Assembly: GCA_021904315.1 (NCBI GenBank)
Contig: CM038919.1
Location: 1 to 64,000, forward strand
Reading direction: 5' to 3'
Source: Sphagnum magellanicum
Lineage: Eukaryota > Streptophyta > Sphagnopsida > Sphagnales > Sphagnaceae
DNA length: 64,000 nucleotides
In this document: positions 46,479 to 59,198 of the stretch, piece by piece
How positions within the stretch are numbered: the stretch's first letter is position 1
How the letters are laid out: each line of letters begins with the position of its first letter
Notes under the pieces: model-generated
The model's database searches: none
What the model saw: the letters and a program-made list of their open reading frames with translations, nothing else
Told to the model about the DNA's origin: nothing
Made by a program: the position numbers and the translations under genes

Positions 46479-48235
46479 CACCACATAATTATTTAATAAT
46501 ATGCAATTTGAAACATTAAAAGCTTATGAATTAAAAGGGAAAATAACTAGAAAGTAGACCTATGTATACACTTAATAATCATATTATAAGTTTGTAGATG
46601 ATCAAACACATAATTAATGCACAAATAAATGATTAATATTTTATAATTTGGAGGAAATTTGTTTTAAAAAAGATTCCCAAAAAATCGAAAACAATGCTAA
46701 AGTTTTTGAAACCATAAAATTAAATTAAAAATTGATGCCTATAATACAATTATCATGTCGAGCCATTGGGAACGCAGTGAATCAAAAAGATTATGTTCTC
46801 TAACTAGGTATAAAGTAGCCATCCAGACTAGGTATCATGCGGAGGGGCCATTGGGAATGCAATGAATCAAAAAGACTATTGGGGGACCAGATCGGATCGA
46901 TGAGAATCTTCATCCAATGCAGATGAATGGAACTCCCAATATAGTTGTTAATTAGCCCTAGGCTTGCAGTCGTCCATAGGGTTCTAATTGTTGGAATTGT
47001 AGGGTAAAAAAATCTTTAGAAAAAGTTCAACAATAATCGTAAGGTACTTTTTGGGGAAGATTTTTAATTTGTCTTGATCTCTCTAACAAATCATTTAATG
47101 TGGAAGGTGGGAATGAGTTCAAGTACATTTAGGAACTCCTTTATTTTTTGGGTTTGCAAATTGGGAGTGAAGAATCAAGGTTTTTGTTTTCAATTTTGTG
47201 AGGTAGGTCGACTAGCAATAATCCACAAGAGGATTTAGCCAAATTTGCATAGGGGTCACATATAAAAGTAGATTTTTTTCAAACTCCACTATCTACTGAG
47301 GATGTACAAGAACTGTGAAATGAATTGTTGCAATATTTTAATTCATCAGTGATACCCCTAGCAATGATTTTTTTGGTGGCAGAGGAAATATTTAGTCACA
47401 ATCTTTGAAAAACATTTGCAACATAAGGCTATTTTTATTTTCAAGAATTAAATCTAATTTTCATTATTTCGATTACTATAGCTAGAATTTTAACAACCAA
47501 ATTAAAATAAGATTTAGGATTTCACTGTAATTTTAGTGATTTAATTCTTTTAATTCTCAATATTTCAATTAGCATAATTTTCAAAAATTTCAGTACTATA
47601 ATCTTAAGTAATTGAATTTATGGAGTTATAATAAATCAACCAATAAAAACACAAGTTGTGTAATTACATTGAAGAATCTAGATTTTTGATGTAGATAATT
47701 ACTTGATAGGAAATTAATTGAGATATCTAAATTTTATATTAATTGGTACTTAGTTTTAAAAAACCTAAAATCAATTCGAAACACAAAACATGTTGGAGAA
47801 TCCCTTTGAAAATGTGTGGTTGAAAAAAATAAATTCAAGTAACCTATAACCAAAAGATTAAACCCATATGGTTTAGAAATTAATTCCATCTCACAAATTA
47901 TATGATGCAATGTGCCTCCTCTTGTTATTTACATTAAAATACATGTGCCAACATGGTGTGCATTAAAAAATGAACAACCTTAAAAAAAAAACATGAAATA
48001 AAAAAATTTACATGGTTATTTTTCTATTAATTCAACTACCTTCCTATTTACCTAAGCTGGCTAAATTAAATAAGTAGGGGGTCATCCTTACCTACCCACT
48101 AAGTAGGTTTAGATAGGTAGGTAACTAGGTATTTGACTAGGTGGCTAGGTCAATTAAATGGGCAAGACTTACTTACCTATCTACCTACCCATATATTAAC
48201 TTTCATTCATTTTCACATTTCAATAATTTTACCAC
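46479..48235. other. AT-rich DNA with a short direct duplication
   Basis: GCCATTGGGAAYGCARTGAA followed by TCAAAAAGAYTAT occurs at about 46765 and 46848 (83-bp offset), probably debris of another element. No gene is recognised in the rest. Confidence 0.5.
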
Positions 48236-49795
48236 ATGGCAATATCTAAGTTGTCTAAAGTATTAAATAACTTCACCAAAACATTAAATAAAATTGACAA
48301 AAACTATAAAATCTTGTGTGAACATTTGTCAAAATTATTTGACTGAAAATACATAAGTATGCCATGTGAATTAATCCCATAAGGTTGAAAATAATTCAAA
48401 AAACATTAGTTTCATATGGGTAGTTGCATATTTTGTATTGGTAAAAGGATGTTCAAAGAGTATAATTCCAGGACATCTCCTCCACGGTGAAAGTTGTTGT
48501 CATAATAACATCATGTCATTTCTAATTACAAAATTAATGTGACTTCACTTATTCAATTAGTTGTTTTTAGTAATAAATATTCAATGTGATTGATTTTTAG
48601 TTGCCAAATGTATTCGCAAAATGCAATTTTTCTATTAATGATAATAGTTTAGGTTTTTCTTTTCCATTTTTTTACAATTGGAGCATTTAAGACCCTTCAC
48701 CCAATTTAGTATTTTCCTTGGCATGGCAATGAAAGAATCGTTGTTATTTTTCATGTCATTCGACCCCCTCAATGATGTGTTGTACAAAATAATCACTTGA
48801 TTTTGGTGCCAAAAATTGAAAAAAGACCTTATGAATGCACAAGAAGAACACATGAAAAAAATAAACATACATGCTTTGTAGAATTTTCAATCTTGTTATT
48901 CAACATTTGCGAAAGAATTGGAAATGATCTAGCCATGATTTAACACTAATGTCCAAGATGTCTGTTTACACATTCCTATGGATAAACATCATTTTGGTTA
49001 TTTCCCTTCCCATAAATAAAACTTCAAAAAAATACTTGGGAAAAAATTCAATAATCACACATTATGGCATCTTGCCACCTGGCATGCCATGTTAGCATCA
49101 CAAAATCATGAATTGTAATCACTAAAAAGTTGGAAAAGCCAATACAATTTACTTATTTAATTTAAAATGGTTATATATATAACACATATTTGCATTAAAA
49201 ATCATCAAGTTGTCATATTAACTACAATTGCAAAACCATGGCACCACAATGTCTTTTGCAACTAGTTGATCCCTTTTGGGACCTGGAGTGGAGGTAGGCC
49301 TAGCGCCCAATATTATGAAGGTATTAATATTTTTAATGGCAAATTTAATTAAGAAATTTTCATATAATTATGACAGAATAATTCAAATGTTGTGAAAGAA
49401 AGGCAACAAGAAAAAAAAATCTTTACTTTGAAAGTGTTTGAAATGATGCCACATGGCACCTTAAAATTTCAGATTGCATTTTGAGCCTTCAAGCCTACCT
49501 CCACTAACTATGGTCATTAACATGACCATGTAGTTACAATTGTAATTGAAAAAAACATTAGTCATTTTGTTAACCGGTAATAAAACCCAAAATGTATTGT
49601 AGTGTCCTAAGCCCTCTGCAAAGGGAGGCCAAAGGTTTTGCATAGAGGGCCATATGTGTACTCTCAAGAGTTCCACCAACGAGCACAAAGATCCCAAAAA
49701 CGCATGCTGCAATGTTCACACCATCTCCAATCCCCACTTTTCGGTGGTGATAGATAATAGTATTGTCCACTTTGCTTACAACCCACCTTTGTTTA
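48236..49795. repeat. Segmental duplication, copy 2
   Basis: Matches 21505-22818 in the same orientation, including CATAAGGTTGAAAATAATTC, GCATATTTTGTATTGGTAAA and CTTGCCACNTGGCATGCCATG. It is longer by the 241-bp insertion at 49265-49505 plus a 5-bp target duplication; once those are removed the lengths agree closely. Confidence 0.88.
49265..49505. mobile_element. 241-bp MITE-like insertion with AACTA target-site duplication
   Basis: The undisturbed paralog at about 22510 reads GCAACTATGGTC. Here AACTA (49260-49264) is followed by 241 bp and then AACTA again (49506-49510). The element ends in AAGCCTACCTCCACT, and AGTGGAGGTAGGCC begins 22 bp inside the left end, giving an inverted repeat of about 13 bp. 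It has no coding capacity. The 5-bp duplication and inverted repeat suggest a non-autonomous DNA transposon; the family is not known. Confidence 0.75.
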
Positions 49796-51075
49796 ACTTT
49801 TCTTTTAAAATTTCCTGTATCGTTTTAAAAAATTATTTCTATCTCATTCATTTTTTGTTTCTGTTTTTTTCCAGTTTTTTTGTTGGTTTTCTTAATACTG
49901 GTTTTTTGGGGTTTTTAAATTTTTGTTTTCTTGGATTGTTTCCCTTTGGTTTTTTAATTTCTTTTTGTTTATTTCTGTACTGTAAAAAAAATTTCTGGTT
50001 TTTATATTTCTGGTTTTCTTTATCGTTTTATTTATCATTTTGATTTTCTGTCATTATTATTTCTATATTGTTTCTTCTTCTTTTTGTTGGTTTTCTTAAT
50101 ATATATTGTTTGGAGTCTTATTTAAACCTTTATTTAAGGAACCAATAAAAACACTACCAAAAAGGAAGACTAGTAACTTTGCTAAAACCAGTAATTCCAT
50201 AACTCATAATAATAGTAGCAAGGCCATTATGGGCAAGATCAACACCAACTCTTGCACTAATAGAAACAACAAGGGCATGATCAATAATAAAAGAAAAACT
50301 ACAACAATAGATTCCATGGGATAACTTGGCTAGTGTGCATTCAAATAGTGTCTCAGACGTCTCCAAATTTCAAAGGAGATCATGAATCACGATGGTTTCC
50401 AAAGTGCAAGTGTAACCTTTTTCTGGACACATCCAACACATTTTGGAATCATTGAAATAAAAAATAAATGAGAGAGATATATGGCCCCTTGAAACTAGGG
50501 GTCCTAACTTGGGTCACATATCTACCTACCTGAGTTAATTAAATTAGGTTATGTTAAATAAGTAATAAGTAGGAAAGTAATTAATCTAACTACATACATA
50601 ATAGGTGGGTTTGTTGTTAGGCTCTCTAGGAGGTGCTTACAACCCAAAAAAGTAAGGGCCTGCAACCTAGTTAAGCTAAGTAGGGACCTACAACTTAACA
50701 TACGTGAAACACATTTTTTCATATACCCTTACATATTCATATATAGGCCATTACTATGCCTTATCAATTTTAGGGGTTTTAAGTGTACTTCGTAGGTCCA
50801 TTCCAAAGTATGGATTGTGATGTGTTTCACAACTATAAGTTATTTGTTCATCAATTTGCATTAATCCCTCCTTTTTTTGGTTTGTGCAAATTAATTTCAT
50901 ATTGAGTTCAACTTAACAAACTCATCCTAATCCCATCCTCAAACTCTCACACCTATTTATTTTTATGAGAACTAAAAATCGCATAATTCCATTGCAAAAC
51001 CAAAAATCAGCATGATTCTTTTCATTACAAGCCCAAAACATGCATATCAAAGACCCAGAGTGCGTGGGCACCACC
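49796..51075. other. T-rich tract and AT-rich intergenic DNA
   Basis: About 49800-50110 is strongly T-rich on the plus strand (TTTTTTGTTGGTTTTC recurring at both ends). The rest has no recognised gene. Confidence 0.5.
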
Positions 51076-51079
51076 AGAG

Positions 51080-51740
51080 GCGACTGTGAACCGGCACCCA
51101 CCATCGCACCATGAAGAATGAATGGTAAGTGGTCAGGAAACAGTTTTCTGTTGGGTTCTAGTTGCTTGGCTAACCATGGTGGTTAGCTCAGTTGCTCTTT
51201 TTTTTCTACCTACCTACTGACAACCCACAAGCAGGTTGTTAGAAGGTAGGTAGTAAAAACAACCCTCACCTATGTATAAACCATCTATTTACTTAGTAAT
51301 TCACCTATTTTTCTACCAATCCACCTATATATGAGACCTATTTCCTATAGAATTGGTTACCAAGGTGAAACCAAAGATTAACTGGCCGCAATGAACCAGC
51401 ACCCACCAGTGCATCACGAAGGATGAATGACAAATGGTCTGAAAAAAAATTTCTGTTGTGTTCCAGTTCCTTAGCTAACCATGGTGGTTGTGTTTTTTTT
51501 ACTATCTACCTACTGACAACCCACAAACAGATTACTAGTAGGTAGATAATAAAAACCAGCCCTTACATATATATAAACCATCTACTTACCTAGTAGTTGC
51601 CTATTTTCCTACCTACCTACCTCTGTATGAAACCTATTTCCTACAGAATTGGTTACCAAGGTGAAACCAAATATTAACTCAGTTGAGGTTCATCCCGTGG
51701 ATGGTGCACTGGTGGGTGCTGGTTCATTGTGGCCATATTA
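51080..51740. repeat. Tandem duplication, about 305 bp, with inverted partial copy
   Basis: GAACCRGCACCCACCAKYGC occurs at 51088 and 51393 with matching downstream text (GCTAACCATGGTGGTTG, CTACCTACTGACAACCCACA, TATAAACCATCTA). At about 51690-51735 part of the unit recurs in reverse (GGTGCACTGGTGGGTGCTGG). A weaker relative is at about 55460-55560. Confidence 0.75.
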
Positions 51741-51970
51741 TCTCAGTTGAGATTCATCCACAACTGAGTTAGAACAGGCATCCAATGGATGACACATCTT
51801 GGACAGCTGATACTTTTGTACTGCACGTTTTGGGCTTGTTATGGGGCACTCGGCAGACATAAGCCAGTGGGGGCTGCAAAAAAACCTCTTTTGCTCAAGA
51901 GGGCGATTGTTGAGGGGTTGGCCCAAGTACTAGTGGTAATGCAAAACCCTGATAAAAGGTGTTCGGGATT

Positions 51971-52008
51971 AAACCCTAGTCAAGTACCCTAAATTTTCTA
52001 AACCCTAG
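51971..52008 (+). promoter_or_regulatory. Two telo-box motifs upstream of APC13
   Basis: AAACCCTAG occurs at 51971-51979 and again at 52000-52008, ending 76 bp before the APC13 start codon. Telo-boxes (AAACCCTA) are known in promoters and 5' leaders of plant genes expressed in dividing cells. Their function here is inferred from position. Confidence 0.5.
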
Positions 52009-52083
52009 AAGAGGGACTTTTGTGCGGAAGGACGACGAAGCGAAAACAGACGTTGCACTGTGCGATTGCGTGTTTGTATCATT

Positions 52084-53122
52084 ATGGCGGAGCTTTTCCC
52101 AGGCATCTTGTTGGACATTGTGGATGACGAATGGCTCGTCGACAAGCTGCCTCACGATGGTACGTGTATTGTGCGTCCTCTTCTCTCATCGACTTTTAAA
52201 CTGAACCCCACTTGCAACGCACTTCTTGTGGTGGTTGTGTTTATATGCAAGTCCGTGATAGCTGTTTTTGTGATGTGCTACTGGGGTTTAGTGTTGTGAT
52301 TTATAGGAGAGGGAATAAAAGATGTTAACACTTTTTTGTCTTTGTCAAAATTGAATTTGCCAAAAAAAATTGACTCAATATTTTTTCTCGTGTTCTTCTT
52401 CACAGTGTTTGTTTTGGTTTCTTTTGCTGGAAAACAACCTGTCTGCAGGTGGTGATGGGTTTGTCGAGATCGTGGCATAGGAACTTCCAAGAAAAAGCAA
52501 TTCGTACTACTTGTTGATTTGCTTTTGACAGGGTTGGGTTGTTTTCTTAAACTTTGTGATTGTTGGTTGCACAGACATCCCGTTTCCCCCTGGCGTGGCT
52601 CCTCCAGCTGATGAGATTGACGAATCAAGTACACGACTACAATCCCTTCTTTCGAGAGACCCTTATATCTTTATATTTCGCACAACACACACACAACCCG
52701 CCTGTGCAATTTTGAGTTCTTCATTTCTATGTTCATCTCACAAAACTGTGATCCTAGAGCTGTGAATGTTCTCGGTGCAAGAGAGAGAAAAGACAAGCTG
52801 TAAGGCCCTAGTAGTAGTATTAGATAACGTTCAGGTCCTCACCACAGTCAGTATTCAAGAAGCAAGGTCTGACAACCATGCACCAGATTACATTTATGGC
52901 TTAAGATTCTCCCAGAAACTAGTGGTCCGATGAATTGGTTGCTTGCCAGTTTCTCATTCAGCAATAGTTTTAGTCATCAGTATTTGTTGGATGCTATATT
53001 ATCTATATCAGGGAATGATTGTGTGCTCTGATGTCAAAATGGATTTCTGTGTGGCAGATCAAGAACAGCAACTCGCAAACCAGGACAAGTGGACAGAATT
53101 GGGATTACATACCATTCAATAA
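52084..53122 (+). CDS. APC13: Anaphase-promoting complex subunit 13 (APC13/BONSAI), three exons
   Basis: Exons 52084-52159, 52575-52628 and 53058-53122 join into a 64-residue protein, about the length of Arabidopsis APC13. Splice sites are GATG/GTACGT, TTGCACAG, A/GTACAC and GTGTGGCAG; both junctions are phase 1. The protein reads MAELFPGILLDIVDDEWL at the start, PHDDIPFPPG across the first junction, and ESNQEQQ then WTELGLHT at the end, matching the family's DIVD(E/D)xW, (D)DDxPxPP and C-terminal W-x-(D/E)-L features. APC13 is a small structural subunit of the APC/C ubiquitin ligase, stabilising the TPR-subunit lobe, so it acts in mitotic progression in the nucleus. A further GT donor 6 bp after the stop suggests a spliced 3' UTR. 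Two telo-boxes lie upstream. It is intact and probably expressed. Confidence 0.9.
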
Positions 53123-56100
53123 ACACAGGTATACTGCAAATATGTCATGTCAGTGATCTCAGAGCACCATGCATGGACCAAAAGCTGGTTCTGCCAAACT
53201 CAAGCACAAACAATTCCTGAACAGTATTCAAGTCTGCATTTCAGGTGGTTGGCAGTGAACTTTGTAGTACAGCTTTCATCACAAATACCGCATTCAACAT
53301 ACACTGGAGAACCTATTTCATAGGATCAGCTGATTCTGTGAATAGGTTGTAGTTTTACATACATCCTAAGCTTGCAGTAGACTTCTGGAAATGCTTCATT
53401 GCACTTGTCAGTACTCTAAATGTTTGTGCAATTCACTGAAATGAGTACAAATGTCAGCATTACAATGTAGCCTAGTGGTTTGTTGCAGAACACTATGACC
53501 TGGAACTTGGCCTGTCACTCTCTGACAAGGGCGACGTAAGAACACCTGGCAAAGCATGTGATTGCTCAAATTCAGATCCTAACCGTAGTAGAGAAATAAG
53601 CTAGAAGAATTCTCCTTAATCGAGATTTACTGTCAAATGTTGAACTGGGAGATTACATGAACTAAACTAACTTTGACTTATTGTGGACAAGTTATTGCAG
53701 ATTTTTCAAATTTAAAAAAAAATTCGTATCCAATAAAACTAGTTGTGGTATTAGAATCACTTAAATGGAGGAGGTGCTTGTTTATCAAGAATGTGGGATA
53801 GAAATAATGGGTCATAGGGATCCTGTTTCTTAGGATAATTAAGTTTTTAAGTTCATTTCATTCCATTTTATTTTTCTTTTTATTTTTTTAATTTTTGAAT
53901 TTGCTTATATTTTTATTTTTAAATATAATTTTCATTTTCATTTTCACTTGTATTTGTGATTTTTTATTTGTGTAGTTATAACCAAATTGATAAACATTTG
54001 AAAAATTGAGCAACACAATGAGTTATTAATGTTAAATTGAAATTTGGTTGCTTGTTGTTTATGAGATGGCATTCAATGAACAGCAAGCTACCTATGAGAA
54101 GACCCAGGTAACTTATTTGGTTTTTTTAGGATGTGCGTTTGCTTGACATTGAGTTAATCCCATTCCTTATGTTTGTCAAACTTGTATCTAAACTATAGAA
54201 CCACCTGCAGGATGTCCAAAAATTGTTACATCTGTCTTTCAAGGGAATGCTAAAGCACCCAAACAAGCATGCAAGCTTAATATTTCAAAATCTCTTCTTT
54301 TAAGATTTAAATTTGAATTGTTTTAGGTCATTTTTTTAGATCTCACTTTTAGATTTTGCAAATTCTTTTGTCTTTTATTTTTAACAATTTGCACCTTATT
54401 CATGATGTTTTTCATTTTGGAAAAGATGCAATTGGTGATTGAATACATTAAATTTATTTCCACATACTTAGTCTACAATTTTAATCTTATAAATTATATA
54501 AGTAAGAAAGGATGATTTTCACATATTACACACTATAATTATTTAAAATGCATGTGCCATTTGGGATGAATCATTCAAAAAGTCTCATCCCCAACAAAAT
54601 GATTGGATCCTTATTAAATGTTTAAAAACTTGGCTGTACTTATCTAGCCTATGATTAAATTGCCTGGGCATATCTAGTCGAGGCTTTCCTAATTGCCTCC
54701 TAAGCTTATTTACTTACCTACCTACTCTAAGCCTATTACCTACTCACTTAAGTAGGCATACCTATCTAGCTAGTTATGATTACATAATGACCTATTCAAC
54801 AATGATGCTAGCATGTGACAGATTTCAATTTGCATATGTAAAAATCTTGGACCATTAAAAAAAAGAATTGGATAAGAGAATTAGTTTAAAATTCAAAAAA
54901 ATTCAAATTCAAATAACTTTGTCACATGATAGTTAACAACTAGTCCCCATTCTAGTTGCAAATTAGGTCGTTGCAAATCATTGTTAACATGACAAGGGGT
55001 GTGCAAATGATTAATAGATGAAAGCATAATATTAGTTGATTGTATATTTCATCTTTCGGACTATGCTAACATCACGTCATTGTTAGCATTGTGATTAGTT
55101 ATTGAGTGGGAGTAAAGGAATTTTTAATTGTATGAATTATTTAAGATTATTTTCTAGTTACAAATTAAATTTAAAAATGTTAGTTTTCTCCTTAGTGACA
55201 AGATGAATTGAAAACGTAGAAGAAAGGGAGATATCAATGGAGAAATATGAGAAGAATGAAGAGGATGGGGAGAAGAGTGTACAAATCAGAAGAACATTTT
55301 TTAAAAAAGAGATGAGAAATGTGTACTTGTTGAGTGCATGTGCTTACATGAACTAACTTAATTAATAGTTTAGGTGTTAAGGTAAAGACCCATTTAGCCA
55401 TTACAATTAGTAAGTAGGTGTTAGGATTTTTAACATTGTCTACCATACCTCTTGGTGTGGATGGACCATTATAATTGTGCTCACCTCGATGGTTAGTTGC
55501 AATGAGAAAAAAGTTTCTTATTGGGTGTTGAAATGGTGCATTGGTGAGTGTTTGGATGTGATATTGAACCACCTTAGCACCACCCAGGGTATCTACATCC
55601 CAATCTTGATACCACTGTAGTTGAAAATTGTGTGTGTTTGTCTCTTTAACCCATGGGCGAGTAAAAAAATTTATTTTTTCCCCTTTCTCAAGAACTGGGC
55701 TGATTCTCCTAAAGAATTGTAAGAACCGGGCCTGGTGGGTCTCTGAAAAAAAGATGAGAACCGCCCAACACAGGTGTACACTATACAAAACCGCCTAGAA
55801 ACTCAAGTCTACATTCCTTCAAGTTCGAAGAAGATGACAATTACATCAAGATATGATCCCCAGTGAGTTATAAGAATGTAAACAGCACAATGGAAGCAGC
55901 CTTCTGACACGACGTGTAGCCCATTTGTCTATGTACCATTCACGTAAATTGAAACATACTACCTGAATGGTAGAGTTTGTATATTTTCAGACATTTTCAA
56001 AAGCCTCTCAAATGAATTCAATTGAAAAATACTACTTAAATGGTAAGAGTTTGGGAGGCTTTTAATTCTGGTAACTTCTGAATTTCATAGCAGTGTGTCC

Positions 56101-56495
56101 CCCAGGTTTGCCAATTCAATCATAAAAAATATTCCATCTAGCAGCAGCTTCAGACATCAGCAGTCGAGTCCTCACAAAGAGGAAGCAACAATAAACCTTA
56201 AAAAATCATCAAAGTTTTACTTTCAAGATACACAGTTCAAATAATGTGGTCAGAAAACCACGCAATCAACAAGGTCACAGATGGACAAGATCATGTCTAC
56301 CCACTTGGGGATCCTCAATGTAGACTGGATTTTACTAAATTCCAAGAGCACCCACCACCTGCCTGTTACTAGAGTACCACCTGTTACATGTTGCAGTATA
56401 TTTTGTAATATTGACACGGTATCTGATTCAGTTTTTGCACTAACAAGTAGTTCTTCAAGATTATCAACGGGTCCAAAGACTTTTGTGTTACACAA
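53123..56495. other. APC13 downstream region and AT-rich intergenic DNA
   Basis: 53123-53640 has ordinary composition and may hold 3' UTR exons; a segment at about 53490-53536 is bounded by TTGCAG and GTAAGA and could be one. From 53.7 to 55.2 kb the DNA is AT-rich with no gene. A minus-strand frame at 55234-55788 overlaps repeat-related sequence and is not called. Confidence 0.45.
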
Positions 56496-56501
56496 TAAAC
56501 A

Positions 56502-57567
56502 TCAATGACGATGGTCATGTTTGTGATGATGCTTCTCATGCTTCTCATGCTTCTCAGCTTTGTGCATTTTGTGAGCCTCGTGATGCTCATATAGCGCATA
56601 CCCACCAAGTCCCAGAGTTGCTGCCTCAGCAGTTTGTGCTTCCATGTGATGTCTCTGAGCATCCGCAGGATCCACTTTCTCTTCATGTTTTTCGTACTGT
56701 TGCAAAAAGAAAAGAAAAGACCAGTAATCTGTCAGAAACTATTGATCAATCGACTGAGAAGAAGATCACACAAAATCCTTGACCTAATTAACGTGTCTTT
56801 CCATTAGGCAGCTGTGATGAGAGTTACACTCCGAATTGAAAGTCACTGACATAAGGCATTGTTTCTTGCTGTGAGGACACACTGTTTCCATTGGAGAGTC
56901 GCAAATGCATTAAAACTATCTAATTAATCATGTATAACTAGGAAGTCTGGGAACTATGTTCTTATGAAAAAAAGGAGAAATTTGACTGTATGGTGAATCG
57001 GAATTAGACCCAGCTTTCATAGCTCTTGCAATTGCTCAATGTTTGACCGGTAGCGCTAGGAGTTGGCTGTGAGCACAACTAGTTCAAAAAACATAATGGA
57101 AAGCTACTATGATCATTGCAGCCTAATTAAAAGATGCCCTTAGTCTACATTTAGTGCTTTCAAAGGAGCAGAGTACTGCACTCTTGGAAACAAGAGAATG
57201 TGCCATTGGGCCGCGAATCTTTTTGTCGATGAGAAGAAGAATTGCAGATTTTTAGTAAGGATGATAAACTCACAGCAGCAAAAGTCGCAGTTCCCAAAGC
57301 TCCCATTTCAGCCCTATGTTCATTCTGTTTATGCCTGTGTTCTTCCGCCTGCAGATTCTGATACTGCTGATCTGGGTACGTGCCCGGAGCACCACCCAAC
57401 CCTTGAACCGGCTGCATCATCATCTGTGAATTTCTGCCATAGTACGGCCCTGGGGCCGGGTAGTAAGGGCCGGCTGGGGGTGCAGCTCCATAGCCAGGCG
57501 CGAGAGGGTAGTAAGCTGGAGCACCGGCAGCTTGTCTTTGCTGACGAAGGTTATGAAGGCGTGACAT
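56502..57567 (-). CDS. ASR-type (ABA/WDS) stress protein, two exons
   Basis: Exon 1 (57567-57274, 98 codons) and exon 2 (56696-56502) join at GCTGCT/GTGAGT and TTTGCAACAG in phase 0 to give 162 residues. Residues 15-70 are Pro/Tyr/Gly/Ala-rich (YYPLAPGYGAAPPAGPYY). The ABA/WDS core follows: EEHRHKQNEHRAEMGALG, then across the intron FAAYEKHEEKVDPADAQRHH, and ATLGLGGYALYEHHE. The tail is His/Lys-rich, ending KHEKHEKHHHKHDHRH. Known ASR proteins are small hydrophilic, disordered, zinc-binding proteins induced by ABA, drought or ripening, acting as chaperones and DNA-binding regulators; typical lengths are 100-150, so the N-terminal Pro/Tyr-rich extension is unusual. Arabidopsis lacks this family. 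No clear ABRE (ACGTGG) was seen close upstream. The frame is intact. Confidence 0.88.
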
Positions 57568-59195
57568 CGTCGATGCTCACGATTTATCCACTCTAGAATC
57601 ACAAGTAGTTTTGCTGAATCTCTCCTCATATTTGTGCTGTGAGAACCAGTTAAGGTTTGAGTCAAATTACAATTAGTATGTTCTTTTTAATATTTCCTAT
57701 CTTTTCTTTTAAAGAATTACCTACTCCATGTATCAGGAAATTTAAAGTATGAACACAGCTTCCAAGTCATGTACCCTAGACAAGCACTTTAGGGGAATCC
57801 AGACAATGAGAATGTGGTGCACTCATCCAAGAGCTATGTTGCATGTATATGCTACCAATTGCTGAAACTGTCAATTTCCAAAAGACACCATGCTCAAGCT
57901 TTGGACACCTAATCTGGAGGCCAAATTGGATATGAGTTATATTAGAGATAGTTGAGGTCCTGAGTTAGATTGACTGAGAAGGATACTTGCAGGGTTTTCC
58001 AGTGATTGGCCTTGGTAGCACTCCATACTTTGGGTAAGCAAAGAAGTTCAACTGTCAATGTTGGATGGGGGATCCAGAGATTGTTGCTGCCAGTGAAGAC
58101 AAAGGATAAACAAATTTTGGATTGTGTGATAAAGAAAGCCCACACCTTAAAGCATCATGTCAATGTGATGCTTGGTTTAGTGGCACACTTCCAAGTGCTT
58201 TGTCAAGTTTTTTGGCATGCTCCCATGCTCACTATGTTTTGACCAGTGTAGCAATATTATAGTGGGAAGGAGTTTGGGATTGGCCTCCCTTAGCAAGTGT
58301 AGGTTTCAAAGTCAAGGAATATCATAATTCAGTCCATACGGGATATGCAGTTGCAGAACCTTATAAATATGTTCAGTCATAAAGATCACAGTAGACTAGC
58401 AAATTTATATCAAAATCCTTTGAAGGTTGAATTCTTTTTGGGTACTGTCCTTGCCAGCATGAGTTGGAGGTAGTGGTTGAGGAGGTGCATGCACTGCCTA
58501 TGGGGATTCTCCTTCCTGCACCAAGGGCCAATTGAGCAACTTCTAGAAGAAGTGTAGGTATAATGTGAACTACAACTTATAGCCCATAGTTGAATTGTTC
58601 CTGTTGACCAGATAATGTGTTCTATAGGATGCAACAACCATTCAATGCATAAGGCACTTATAATAGTTTGAAATGCATGTGTGTAGCCCTTACCAATCTC
58701 CCTGACAAATGATGTGAGCCATATTTGTCAACTACTTGCAGTGAACAAGTATCTTTTCTACTGAACACACTGTTGGAAGTGGTGTAATCTTCTAAATTCC
58801 ATATCCATGTCTATGAATTAGCTTATGTACGTGAACTTTGAAAGCTATCTAGGAAAGGAAATATCATCATTAATGATTCAAATCACAGAAATTCACTCTG
58901 GTTTTAATCTCTTTGAAATGCACAGCCAAGAAGATTTTACTTGAGGCCATATGGTATGGCACTGTGTTTTGCTGTCAGTGCTGCATTATTGCATGCCACA
59001 GGTCTTGGAAAAAGAAGGTGAGCCAGTCCCTTTCTTGTAGTGAAGATTGCTTGCAACTTTAATCTATGTAAAAATTTCAGATTGGAATGTTTTCAGTCAG
59101 TCCTGTATGAAACAGAAGCCTCAGGAACCTTGTGACTGCTTCTAGGAGTAAATGGAACTTGGTGGTGTTTTTTGTTGTTTAGGGCTTTTTTCTTT
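57568..59195. other. ASR upstream region, no further gene recognised
   Basis: Probably holds the ASR promoter and 5' UTR. A minus-strand frame at 58637-58410 has no recognised domain. Confidence 0.45.
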
Positions 59196-59198
59196 TTG

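Noticed and set aside
53490..53536. Possible exon encoding an EAR-like DLELGLSLS motif
   Set aside because: Bounded by splice-like sites but isolated; it more likely belongs to the APC13 3' UTR or is chance.
55234..55788. 184-codon minus-strand frame with a TGGTATCAAGAT motif resembling a tRNA-Met primer-binding site
   Set aside because: Only the first 8 bases match the usual copia primer-binding site, no LTR end was found next to it, and the frame lacks gag features.
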